The position numbers were made by a program, and so were the translations under genes. Below the pieces are notes generated by a model. That model made no database searches. It was given only the letters and a program-made list of their open reading frames with translations, and was not told the origin of the DNA. Of a DNA stretch of 64,000 nucleotides, positions 44,553-56,600 are shown in pieces (positions within the stretch are counted from its first letter, which is position 1; each line of letters begins with the position of its first letter). Origin of the DNA: Diaporthe sp. PMI_573 (Eukaryota; Ascomycota; Sordariomycetes; Diaporthales; Diaporthaceae); contig JAJTUP010000103.1 in NCBI GenBank assembly GCA_021399435.1, forward strand, positions 62,001 through 126,000. Direction: 5' to 3'.

Positions 44553-47534
44553 CAGGGTTCAAATCCATACCACGAAATCCACATATGGATCCATAATGTG
44601 GATCCATATCCATTCCATTCCATTCCACGCGGGCTTCTGCATTTCCATATCCACGCCACGGAGCCCCTTCCACATGTTCCATATGTGGAAATTGTGGAAA
44701 GGAATGGACATTTTTGGTGGGGTTTGAAAATACCTGGATTTCCTTGTGAAATAGCGCATACCCTAAGTACCTTCGATCGCCCACAACAACAAAATAAAAA
44801 CGATTTTCCACCCCGTTTTATCCGTACACAAAGTTAAACAAGTCTATTCTGGGAGGTTTTACTGTTACGATCTTACTACCTCAAATCGAAATGGCCACCT
44901 TCCATCCTACCAAGTCAACCACGCCCGTTCCAGAACGTACAGAAGAAGACAATCAACGGCTCTTTCAGCTCTACAAAGGCTGGACCTTGACGGAGAGAGA
45001 CGGCCAAGTGCGTCAATGGGTGTATCAATTCGGCTACGATATCCAGCATGCCCAGAAGGGGGAACGCCGATGGGTGTGTTGTCTTTGCATCAAGCAAAAG
45101 CGGCCGAGGCCAAAGAGTTATGCCATCAAAGGGTTGCAGAACGCTGAGGGTCACCTGTACACGGACCACAATGGCATCATGGATCCGACGGGCAAGAGGC
45201 AAAAGCCTGCAAAGGCATCTGAGAAAGCACATCAGTCCATTGCAACAATCCTACAGTTGAACCCCACGGAGCCGAAGGAACAAGATTTGATCAATACGCT
45301 GATCAAACGTTTCGACAAAACCGTATTCCAGCAGAAACTTGTCAACTGGATTGTCAATTCTAACCAATCCTTCTCGATCGTCAACGATCAAGATCTTCGA
45401 GACATCTTCAACTACCTCAATCCATCTGTCGAGATCACAAAAGCTAACATTACTGACGTGACCGTGCGTGCCATCGCAGAACGAGAATTTACCAACAACA
45501 TGGAAAGAGTGAAGGATGCTTTGCGGAAGAGTCCAGGACAGATCCATATCCAGTACGATGGCTGGAAGTCTGGTAACCGACACGCCTTATACGGCATCAC
45601 ATGTGTGTTTCGGGATTCCAACGACCGGCCACAGAAGTGTGTCCTCGGCCTGCCTGAACTTACAGAGCGGCACACAGGCGAGAATATCGCCGGGCAGATC
45701 ATCGAGATCATTCGAGAGTACGAGATCAGCGATAAAATCGGGTATTTCACACTGGATAATGCCGGTAACAATAAAACCTCGATGGAGGAGCTTGCATTAG
45801 AATTCGGCTTCGACTGGAAAAAGCGATGGGTTCGCTGCGTTGGCCACGTTGTCAACATAGTAGTGAAACAGATGCTGTATGGCAAGAACCCGGATGCTTT
45901 TGAGAAAGAGCTCTTCGAAGGACTTCACACGGCAGCGAAGGGGCATGAAGTCTGGAGGAGGCGAGGCTCCGTTGGAAAATGGCATAACTTTGCTGTTGTA
46001 GGTGGCTCAGTCCCCGATTTTATTTGTTATACTCACGAAGTCCTAGGAGGTGAGCAGATCGGACACGTGGACCGATATGCTCAAGAAGGTACAGGCTGTC
46101 GAGAGCCAACTCTCTGACGACGCTCAGCTCAAGAAACACCGTCCAGTTGGAGTTGTGGTCGACAATGCTACCCGGTGGCTTTCTCAATTCTCGATGATTG
46201 AGCGTGCTCTGGTTTTAAGGCCATTTTATAATTCTTTTGTCCAGAGAGCGTCAAACGAGTGGGAGAAGGCCAACTTGACGAGAGCTGGCAACATCAAAAA
46301 GGGCTCCAAGCAGCCCTTCTTCCTGAAGGAAGAGAACCGCATGACAACTGATGATTGGCATGTGCTCGGGACTCTTTACGACATTTTGCTTGACTTCAAG
46401 CTGGTTGTGAAAGGCCTTGAGGGTGATGGACAGGGAAAACACCGCAGAAACGTCGAGGAAAACGAGGTCGAGCCCCCACTGTCTGGTAAGCCTTAGACTT
46501 CGCAAAAGCGGCCCTATTCTTATTCTAGCAGCTGACTTGTACAGGTACAAGCTGGGATCTTATTCACGCGTACGAATTTCTTCTCGAAGCCCTTGAATCC
46601 GCGAAAAGAGCAGTCGCCAATTTTCCAGACGGCCACCACCTCGCAGTCAACATCAACCTGGGTTGGCTCAAATTGAACGAATACTACGAGCATTTGAACG
46701 ATAGCCCCCTGATCTATGGCGCCGCAGTTCTCCATCCTGCTTACCGGTGGGCACTGTTTGACGATTTGTGGGGAGACGACGAGGAAAGACAGCTGTGGAT
46801 TACCAAGGCGCAGGAGATGGTCCAGGATCTTTGGGAGAGAGAGTATAGGGACCTTGAGGTTGATGATCCAGAGATTGAATTGCCTGCCAATAAGCGTCTG
46901 AAGACCTCAAGAAACAAGTTCACAGCGTGGCGCACGAAAAAGCGAGGACTGATGGCTGGAGGGATTTCTGTTACCGAGTCGCACATTCAATCCCCAGCTC
47001 AATCCCCTAGGTCCTCAGTTGGCGGTCTGGATCTTGATGAATATGAGCAGTGGAAGCGCGATATCGAGGATGCTGACGCTTCTGTCACAGATCCCTACGA
47101 ATACTGGCACATAAGGCGGCTCAAATACCCCCGGCTGTCTAGGATGGCCTTGGATCTGCTTACTGTGCCACCTATGTCAGCCGAGTGTGAGAGGCTATTC
47201 TCGACCACTGGCCGCATGGTTACCAAGAGCCGCAATAGGCTAGATGCCAGTACAATTGGGCTTTGTCAGACACTACGGAGTTGGTTGCGTGCTGGTTTGA
47301 TCGGGTCGCTAGATAGGATTCTAATGGACGAGTGACAAAATGACCAAGGCATGGATGCGACCCACTAATTACCATTGTTGGACGAAGTAGGTTTCCATTC
47401 CACAAATTCCACAATATGGATCCATTTCCATAATGGATCCATTTCCACCCATTCCACATCGAAGTCATTAGTCAGCATCCATATCCACGCCATATTCACA
47501 AATGTGTCGTGGAGTGTCGTGGATTTGAACCCTG
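44553..47534 (+). mobile_element. hAT transposon C (2982 bp)
   Basis: Terminal inverted repeats CAGGGTTCAAATCCA lie at 44553 and, inverted, end at 47534. Both ends carry clusters of ATCCATATCC, ATTCCATTCC and ATATGGATCC words as subterminal arrays. A complete transposase lies inside. The expected 8-bp duplication is absent (CTTATGCT versus CCGGTACC), suggesting rearrangement since insertion. Confidence 0.87.
44891..47335 (+). CDS. hAT-C transposase, apparently intact
   Basis: Three exons: 44891-45997, 46047-46485 and 46545-47335 (phases 0 and 1), 778 residues. Motifs in order are a BED-like finger (CCLCIKQKR with a following H-x4-H near residue 95), IHIQYDGWKSGNRH, IGYFTLDNAGNNKTS, RWVRCVGHVVNI, GKWHNFAV, VDNATRWLSQFSM, AVLHPAYRW, and the dimerisation block YPRLSRMALDLLTVPPMSAE then CERLFSTTGRMV. 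It is clearly of the same lineage as hAT-A (shared GYDIQ, LNPSVEI/LSPSVSI and KLHN-like blocks) but with different terminal repeats. No stop or frameshift was found, so the element may still be active. Confidence 0.88.
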
Positions 47535-48100
47535 CCGGTACCTCTATCGTCCTGTCCTAGCTAGCGAACCTATACCTACTGTTTACCCTCAACAAGGCCC
47601 TTATCCTCTACTCAACCTCGGACCTGTACGTATAGAAGACAGTCTTGTTCAGGCTTCTCATCGCTGACCTAGGCTACCTCTAGACTATCAGGTAGCTAGG
47701 GCTGGATATGTACCTGCTATAGAACTTTACCCGGTGGAATACTATTGACTAGGGTAATATCCCCTTTGTGTACCTGGGTGCCAACATGAGGGCGGCTTTT
47801 ATATCTAGTGTGGGCATGAGTGGCCTCGACTCAGGGCCGGAGAGGGCCAAGAAAGGCTGAAGTTTGTCCGAAATATTAGCCACTGCTCATTATGTACTAA
47901 ACAGCAAGACAGTGTATCAGGGTCTAAGAGCTGCAAGAGTCCCGACTTATTTTGCTGAGGGACTCGCTTAATTGGGCCCTGTGACAGATTTGACAAGATG
48001 ACTTGGAGATATAATTATGTGGAACGTATAGGAGGGCTCTTCCCACACGTCTGGCCGACTGTATGACGATGGCCTTCCATTACATCCATAATGTGCCATA
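47535..48100. other. Intergenic region
   Basis: Between the hAT-C end and the stop codon of the membrane-protein gene. No coding signal seen. Confidence 0.5.
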
Positions 48101-49614
48101 TCACCCTCTATCTGGATAAATACTCCTAGTCACCTTGACCTCCTCCGTCACGCGGATTCCATTCGCCTCAGGCCGATTTGTCGGAGAGGAATTCCTCTCA
48201 GAACCCAGTATCTCCTCATCGCTGTGATTATCCTCACGTCTGGTTCCCATGGCCACGGCGTACGTCGACGTACTGCCCATCTTTTGCTCCCCAAGGCTGA
48301 GCAGCTCGCCGCTGCCCACGCTCGGTGTCGTCCGCCTCTTGCCCGAAACGCGCGGCCCTTGTCCACCCCGCGGCAACATGGTGCTCCCGCCAAAGGTATG
48401 GAGTGCGAAGCCGGGGCCCTGGCTGGAGCCGACCTGCCTCTCGTAGCTGCCCGTGCCTCGGGATGTAAATCTGTCGAGGAAGCGGTTATACAGCGGCCGG
48501 CAGACGGGCACGGCTATGCAGATCATCGTGACGGCGATCTCCGCGGCTGACCAGATGATCAGACCAACTGTGTCTTCTAAATGCCGGGAACTATGTTAGC
48601 GAGTGTTTAATTCAAGAGGCTTTGACATGTGATCCAAAACCCCTGAATAAAGAATTCGGTGTTCATGCTCAGAGAGAAGGTGGAAACGGGGCGTTTCCGA
48701 CGAACCTGTGTAGTTTGGACTCGACAACTGAGGCACGTCAATCGTTCTTTTTATGCCAAACGCTCCAGCTCTGTGACCATAATCATTAGTAATGGCGGAC
48801 AAGCTCAATTTCGAACGCTGTCGGTGAGGAAGGTCCTACATGACTCCAAGGCTCAGACTGATGAGTGTCACCAGCTTTTCTCGTTTACCCATTTGGAGAT
48901 TCCAAATAAGAACCATGGAGAAATGGCGAAGAAAAAATCGGCGATGACGCAAAGGACTAAGACGAGTTAATGCCCGACCTTCGTAACATCCATCTCGTAC
49001 TCGTTTACTCGGGAACTCACTGCATAGTAACATGGAGACCGGTGTTGAATCAACCTGGCAGTATCCTCCTGTAATGCTTCGGTCCCATAAATATCTCGGC
49101 GGCGTGCACTGCAGCCAGAAGACAAAACAGGTCGAGATGCTGGCCCCCATAAGCGAAGCCATGACAAGCCAGATCAGGATCTTATGAGTCTTGAGGTGGA
49201 TTATGCGCAGCAAGAACAGCCCCAGAGACCACTTTGCAACCGCCATCCCTATGACTGCAAATGTCTGCCCTATAGCCTCGAAAAGGATCGCATTCGATAA
49301 ATTGCTCGGTTCCAGGTCCAATGCGCTCTGGCCAAAGCCAAACTCGGCGGCGATGGTTATGAAGATGGAGTAGCAAAGCAAGCAGACCTGCGTGTGTGTC
49401 AATTGGGTCAGCAAGAGGCCAGACAGAGGGCTGACGGCGCAGGAGTGACCATCTCCGGACTTACGAAAGCAAAATTATAGACGTGGTCGTCGGCGCCATG
49501 GAACTGAATCACACAGACTCGCGTGTAGATACGGAGAACCACGCACACGAGAGTCAGAACCACCATGATCCACATGACCAGCACGGCCATAGGACCTTGA
49601 CCACCCATGGCCAT
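48101..49614 (-). pseudogene. Rhodopsin-like integral membrane protein with one frameshift
   Basis: Five exons fit on the minus strand: 49614-49465, 49387-49021, 48956-48840, 48770-48706 and 48576-48101. The product is a seven-helix fungal integral membrane protein of the rhodopsin-domain type (the group that includes PTH11-related receptors). Evidence: VLVMWIMVVLTLVCVVLRIYTR, CLLCYSIFITIAAEFGFGQ, GMAVAKWSLGLFLLRI, HKILIWLVMASLMG, QCTPPRYLWD and a following CQVDSTP. Then come the third-exon DFFFAISPW and NLQMGKREKL blocks, KRTIDVPQLSSPNYT, GLIIWSAAEIAVTMIC and a Ser-rich cytoplasmic tail. Within exon 3 (near 48912) one base is missing: SPW and IWNLQM lie in different frames, and total exon length is one short of a multiple of three. 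It may be a real null allele or an assembly error. Confidence 0.75.
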
Positions 49615-50609
49615 TATTGTTGACAGTCAAGTCACCGTCGTCGTCGGTGACGGCGACGAGAGGCTGGCGAAATTTCGTGAGGTGGAAACTTTTGGTCAGA
49701 GGAACAACTTTTAGTCAAACACGGGTCAATTGACAGTCCAATCAGTCAGGGGGAGACCCACCTAGATAGTGGTGGATGGCGAGAGGTATTTCCATGTGTC
49801 TTTCGTGCATGGTACATTACATGTGCATGGTGATGAAAGTGTTGCAGTGGGCAAAACAAAGAATATACCCACTTTCAAGGACACGTAAATACACAGTCTC
49901 TCGTAACATCAACGCCGTTACATGCACCAGATTATGTAGTACCGCAGCCCGATCTGATCAACCTCTCAACGCCCACGAGTCAAACTCTCCCTGATTTACA
50001 CACCGGCCACCCAATTTAGTATTGAAGGCGATGCACGTTGGCCCGGCGGGATCCGGCAAGTGGGACCCGGTGCCCATATTTTGAAGCCACGACGTTGTAT
50101 CAAGTCCGTGGCCTCGGGGGGAGCAGGCTCTCATTCCGGCGGCTGATAAACAGGGGCCAAAACATGGCCCTACTAGTCCCGGCCTAGTATCAAGTGGAGA
50201 TTGGCCGCATTCTAACGCTACTGGCGCCAAATTACTTCTTGTTGGTACCGGTAGTTCAACTGCCGCGGTTATGGTGGGGAACACCGAAGGATCGCCAGGG
50301 ACCCTATGTGGTATCATATGATTTCAGCTACAGGTCCATCTCCGAGAGTTTGGACCCAGCAGCGCAGTCGATCTGGCGATTCAGCCTCTAAGGTATCACT
50401 GCGCCTGTGGATCCGACGTAGTATCGCTCCATAGTTGTTCCATAACGGCCGGCCACTTGCAAAGCAGGCATTACACCACTCTCTAGAGTAATGGCATACC
50501 CCTCAGCGTACTTCTCTACATCAGACGAACGACCTGTGCACCTTGGGTGACGTTCAACGGGCTCAACAGCAACACCACATACCGTCGAATTGGGTGTCAT
50601 CACTTCGAA
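49615..50609. other. Divergent intergenic region
   Basis: Lies between the start codons of the membrane-protein gene (minus) and the P450 (plus). No further gene supported. Confidence 0.5.
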
Positions 50610-52704
50610 ATGGATACAAAATCGAGTACCATTACAGTAGGCACGGGCTTACTGTTAGGAAAGCCCTTGCCAATAACGGCTGGCTTTCTGGTCGGCCTGC
50701 CAGTACTCCTTTTCCTGACGTGGTGTCTACTGTCCGACATAGGATCGCCTCTTAGGAAATACCCCGGACCGTGGCTGGCTCGTAAGTCTCTCTGTGTTTC
50801 AGCCTGTATCTCATGGGTCTCATGCAATCACGTGGCGCGAAGAAGCGTGGTGGGTTTTGACTGGTGTTGACCATGAGACAGGGTACACAAACATTTGGCG
50901 TCTGCTTCTCGTCCGCAGGGGTGATTACCACGTGGAGATCAAAAAGCTTCATGAGAAGTACGGTCCTATTCTGCGCATAGGGCCTAACACATTAGACCTT
51001 GACATCCCTGAGTTGGCCAAAGTGCTCTATAGCACGGATGGCAAATGGCGCAAGGTGCGAGTGTTTCTGAATTGCCAGTGATAAGAATGGCTTGAGATTG
51101 TTAATGCTAAGATTGGGTGATCAGACCGAATTCTACCACAACAACAGCGCCATCATCAATGTAAGCTGCAATTCACTCTCACTGCTTTGCCTGCCCACTA
51201 GTTCGTGGATAAGCAGATAGCACACCGTACTTCTGATCACTGTCCTGCCGAAAACATAGTTGCAGTACTAAAGGGCGATTACATCACAGGGCAAAATCAC
51301 CTATCATCTCTTCAGCACCACGGACCAGGAAGAACATGCTCGTATGAAGAGACCGATAGTCAAGTACTACTCACAAGGAAGTGTCTTAAATCTGGAGCCT
51401 TTGATGGACACCGTCATCGGCGACTTCTGCGACCAACTCGAAACCAGGTTCATGAACGGCAAGCAGAACCAAGAGTGCGATCTGGGCCAATGGATTGGAT
51501 TCTGTGCGCAGTTCAAATGGATGAGCAATCAAACACGAGGATTACGCTGACCAAGTCTATGTGACAACAGACTCATGGGATATGAACGGCGCTGCAACCT
51601 TCAGCGAGCGTTTTGGCTACATGGACACGGGCCGCGATCATGACAAGACGATCGAGATCGCGGACAAGGCACTGGATTACTTCGCAGCCGTCGGGCAGAT
51701 GCCATTTCTGGACTTCCTCATGGACAAGAATCCAGTGGTGCGCATCGGCCCGCCGAACCTTGATAATATCACACGAATTGCAGGTATGTTCAACCCCGTG
51801 AGACTACGCCTACAAGCAACTGGGATGAAAGAGTAAGAGTATTGATAATCTTTTCTTACCTTAGTGGAGCACCTCATTGCTCGATCGACCGGCAAGGATC
51901 CCAACTTCAACTCAAAGGTCCCGGACTTCCTGCAGCACTTCCTTAACGCCAAGGAGACCCACCCGGAGCTCGTCAACGATGGCATCATCATGGGATACCT
52001 GCTGGTCAACCTGCTCGCCGGCGCCGACACCACGGCCATCACCATCCGCGCGCTGTTCTACTACGCCCTGCGCAACCCCGAGGTGTACAAGAAGCTGGAG
52101 GCCGAGATCCTCGCGGCCGACCTCGGCAAGATCGCGCCGTACAACGCCGCTCGTGCACTACCCTGTGAGTCCAAGTAACGCCCACGTGCTGCGTTCATAT
52201 TCTGATAGAGAGAACCGTACTAACTCATGAAAACACTCTAGACCTTGAGGCCGTCGCCCGCGAGGCCATGAGGATGCACCCCGGCGTATGCATGCTCCTG
52301 GAACGCTATGTTCCCGCGTCCGGGCTCACCCTCCCCGACGGGACGTTCATCCCGCCAAAGACGGCCGTCGGCATCAACCCGTACGTCGCGGGCCGCAACG
52401 AGTCCATCTGGGCGAAGAAGCGGACGAGTTCCGCCCGGAGAGGTGACTCCAGCGCGTGGCCGAGTCGGACGAGGACTACCAGAAGCGGCTGAGGCTGTAC
52501 AACGCCGCCGACCTGACCTTCGGAGGAGGGTCTAGGGTGTGCATCGGGAGGAACCTGGCCAACATGGAGGTGTATAAGATCGTGGCGACGTTGGTCGGCC
52601 GATATGAGATCCAGCTGGTTGATTCGCAGATGCAGTGGGAGGTGACTGGCAGCTGGTTCCCAAGACAAAAGGGGCTGGTGTGTTACCTGAAGAAGAGAGT
52701 CTAA
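50610..52704 (+). pseudogene. Cytochrome P450, frameshift plus nonsense codon
   Basis: Seven exons fit: 50610-50781, 50882-51054, 51125-51160, 51290-51503, 51571-51783, 51865-52164 and 52242-52704, with phases consistent. The intended product is about 523 residues with an N-terminal membrane anchor (FLVGLPVLLFLTWCLL), KYPGPWLA, the I-helix GADTTAIT, the K-helix ExxR (EAMR), a degraded PERW region and the heme loop FGGGSRVCIGRNLAN with the Cys ligand. P450s are ER-anchored monooxygenases. In the last exon, near 52412, one G is missing from a G run (IWGEEADEF should follow). At about 52452-52454 the conserved Trp of PERW is TGA. The product would stop before the heme-binding cysteine and be inactive. 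Confidence 0.85.
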
Positions 52705-53692
52705 AGAGGGCCAGCCTGAGGTTCTAAGGTGGGGGAGACCAAAGGTGGGTGACGCACGGTAATGCTTGATCAATTCACAACAGCGGGCACGTCGACCAGC
52801 ATGAAAGCTTGTTGGAGCCGGCGAGACTTGGTGGAGCGTAGCTTCCGCTCCGTAATATCTTTCAGCGCCTGCTCCACGTTGTCTTTTACTGTGTCCAAGC
52901 ACGAGCTACTCGATTGAAAGGACCGAGCATCCTTCTTCATCCTCTGCGAGGCCACATTGGGCTGCAAAACGCACCAGGTGAGGTGGCCCGGGCTAGTTAA
53001 ATAGGGCGCTCTGAGATTGGCTGCAGCCTGCTTAGTAAACAGAAGTTGTGTACCCTCCGTTTTTGGTTGTGCGAATCTCCGATCTCTTCGGTTTTGGCAG
53101 TGAGATCAGCCGCAGCCACAGCTCGTGGTTGAAGGAGCGGTCTGGGTCCCGCTGACCTGGTCTCTGCTATCAGATTATCCGATCCCGGCCCGCAGCGGTC
53201 TGCATAAAGCGCTCTCATCCTAACATCGATGAGAGAAGGGTGTAATTGTAAATTGAAGAAGGAGGGGGACAATTAAATAGCCAGTCGACAGCCGCTCTTC
53301 TGTTAGTCTGATTTTAAACAAAGCGGTTTCTTATTTTTACTACATAACTACTGCCGCCCAATTTTCAAGATATTGAATGTTGTGATGGTAAATATAGGAT
53401 TAAATTTGATTCGGAAGATAATTGCGAGAAGGCGTGGAGCTACGCTAAAACCAATAGTTGGATGAAAGGGTGTGTGCAATATACTTTACCTTAACGTTAG
53501 CTTCTTGGCAATAAATACGATATGGCTCCCTGTTATATGGGGTAATACGGTATGCACCCCTTGACAATACAATAATATTGTGAGGGGGTCCATATTGGCA
53601 ATATTGTATTGTTTATATTATTAGCAACACTGTCGAGGACGCTCAGAAAGACATCGAAATCGGCACCTGCGCTTTCTTTTCCTTTGTGCAGA
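52705..53692. other. Intergenic region
   Basis: Contains an AT-rich stretch near 53300-53640 with repeated AATATT/ATTGTA words. Frames are short and without motifs. The right end is the likely promoter of the CorA-like gene. Confidence 0.45.
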
Positions 53693-56600
53693 ATGACTTT
53701 CAGCATCAGGTAATGCGTTTAGAACGATCCTGCCGACCAGAAGCCACATTGTGCACCCCCCTCAACGGGAGCGGTGTCATCTCTCTGCAGCTCGTCCTCC
53801 CATCGAAATTCAAGCAAACTGATGCCTCCCCGAAATCTCTCGACCGAAAAGCATCTTGACCTCGACTTCCGAGTCTCTCTGGTCGAGCCCGGAAAACCTC
53901 TTCGAGAGATTAAACCTTCATCAGGCGTCGACTCGGAGACGCTCAACAACCCCACGCTCGTGATCCCAACGTGGTCATCAACCGGATCAATCCGTGTGCC
54001 AATCCAAAAAGCAGACATTAAGAAAGACGAGCCAATCGTCTTCATCTTTTCGTTACGGCTACGCGAGAAGTGCTCAGACTCGTCGCCAAAGCCCAAAACA
54101 TTCCCGGAGCTTACCTCCCAAGCGGTCCACGATTGGATCGGCTTTGATCCTTCGAGTGATTGGGCGACTGGGGCCATGTGGGAGACCATCTTCTTCCGGA
54201 GGGAGTCTCTAATGAACTGCTCTTCAGAACTCTGTGAGGTGAACTTGGTTGCTCGATGCGTTGAAAAGATCCAGCACGTGGACGCGGTTCTGGTGCCAAC
54301 AGGAAACCAGGACGAGGTGAGGCCTCTGGCGCTCATCAGCAACACCATTTTCGGACCAGAGCTTGACATGCATGCGTTGTTGTAAGTTTCGAAATCTTTT
54401 TCATTCATCATTTTCGCGTCTAAATGGAAGACTTACAAGGCTGTGGCTGCCAGCTGGAAGGTTCGCTTCTTGGTGAAAGTACACGAGTTCCTCGAAACGA
54501 ACCGCGGCGATAGCTTCATACACGTCAGGAGGCAGTCGGCCGCCGATGTCGACTTCCACCGCAACTCAGGGATTGCGGATCTACAGTCCGACCTGATAAA
54601 GAGCGATATCGAACGCATACTTTTCTTCGTTTCCAGCTTTCTGGAGCCTCAGCGGTTCATGTTCTTGACGCCGCGAGCAGACGACTTCCGTTCACCCTAC
54701 TACGTCATGATCACAATCTGGTACCTGATCAAGGAGGGCTTCAGGGCCGCTTCGGCGCCTGGCATGAGAAATCTCAAGAAGGAAGGGTCCTGGTTGGCAG
54801 AGATATTCCCCTCAGAAAACTTTCACTTCGACAAGGACGCGGAGGGCGAGGTTCTCATGCTCAAATGGCTATACTATGGGTCCATCGCCAAGCTTGTGGA
54901 CCAGTCATGGCTTAGCAGCACGTGGGGGGACGGCAATTACCTTCACGACAGGACCCTCGAGCTGAGGAGAGCAGCAAAGATTGCTCTTGCAGCCAAGGTT
55001 TCCTCAAAGAGGCCCTACGTCCCGAGCGACGAGGTCGTCGACAGACTGGCTTTCCTAGCCCACGAGCTGGCTCTGGAGCAGGAATACCAGGGTGCCCATA
55101 TTTGCTCCCTCGTCATGCGCCGAGTTCTAAACCGGGTCTACACGAAGGCCATCAACCCGGGATCGAGGGACTGGCAGGACCAAATGGGCGACGTAGACGT
55201 GAGCGCCCCGTGGGAGATATTCGCGCTAAGCCATCACAGCCGTCTTCTGATGGCAAATCTCGAAAGCAAAAGACCTGGCGATGAGGAGGAGACGAGAATG
55301 CAGCGAAGGATAGAGGAGGTAGAGAAGTACAAAAAGAAATTCTCCATGTTCCTCACCGCCAACGCCTCTCTCATCCCTTGCTGGGAGCGAGCCAAGTTGG
55401 CGTCGAGCCAGGCCTGGCGCTCTTCTGAGACGCCAGCTATCCTTGCGGCCACTCTCTTAGACATTTACTTGAAGGACATGAACCAACAACCCGCGACGCA
55501 GCCTGGATCATACCCAGCCCTCCCAGGCAATTCATCCCAGGGCGTCGGCGCCGCGCGGCCATCCGACAAGGGTGGTCAACATCATCCACCTGCACAAGGG
55601 TCTCAGCAGACTCCCGTTTCAAAGGAAGAGGAACTTGAGAAACTCTGGGCGCTGAACGGCAAGTTGATCGCTCACTGCGCCGAGAAAGATGACTCCCCCC
55701 CGATTGATTGGGCCCAATTCAAACCACCGACACGATACCACCCCCGGTATTTCTTTAGATCCTTGTACGACACCCCTGAGAAATACATGAAGGCAGAGAT
55801 GAACCACGTGCGCATTCCAAGCACCCTAAGAAAATACTTCCAACAGCGCAACAGATTCGAGTTAGGAGCTCAAGCTTGGACAACGGAGACACTCAAGAAC
55901 GTGCTCAGGCACAACGACACTGCTGATATTTCCTTGATGGACATTCCAGCCTTTGATCTAAAGGACGGACGGGAGAGCACGACTCAAAAACTTGCTATTT
56001 TTGGTAGACTCAGAGCGTCGAACAACCTGCACCGGACCAAAACAGCCGAATTCGACACCGCCGGGGCGAGGGACGACCAACACTATACAACTTTATCCCT
56101 CAACGACGACCAAAGGGATGACTTGGTCAAAGCACTTTCCAGGAGCGTGAGTAGCACGCAAATACCCCTCAAGCTTGAACGATAGTGGCTGACTAGGCAC
56201 CTACCTAACAGTTTATCAACCAAAGAGTTCAACATCGCATGATGTAGGGTCATTCCTATCCTCTTCACCGTCTAATGCATCACTGATCACGAGATGGCTA
56301 ACTGACTGCCTCGGTCTGGACTCCGCAGCATGATGCCAGATGTCCGCGATAAAGATCTCGTAGAACTGCTGATATGTGTGCTTCACCGGGGGTCCACCGA
56401 CTGCGTCGCCAACCACATGTTCAGATTTACACGCTTCTCTTTACATACCGGTTTGCAGTGGATCGCTAGGATAACCGTGAGAAGCTGGATGCTTAAAGAT
56501 ATCGAAAACAACGAGACACCCGAGGGAGAGGACGGGTTTCGGGGAAGCGAGGACAATCCAATCTACATCCCCGGCGGCAGCAAGAGGGAACAGGCGCTGA

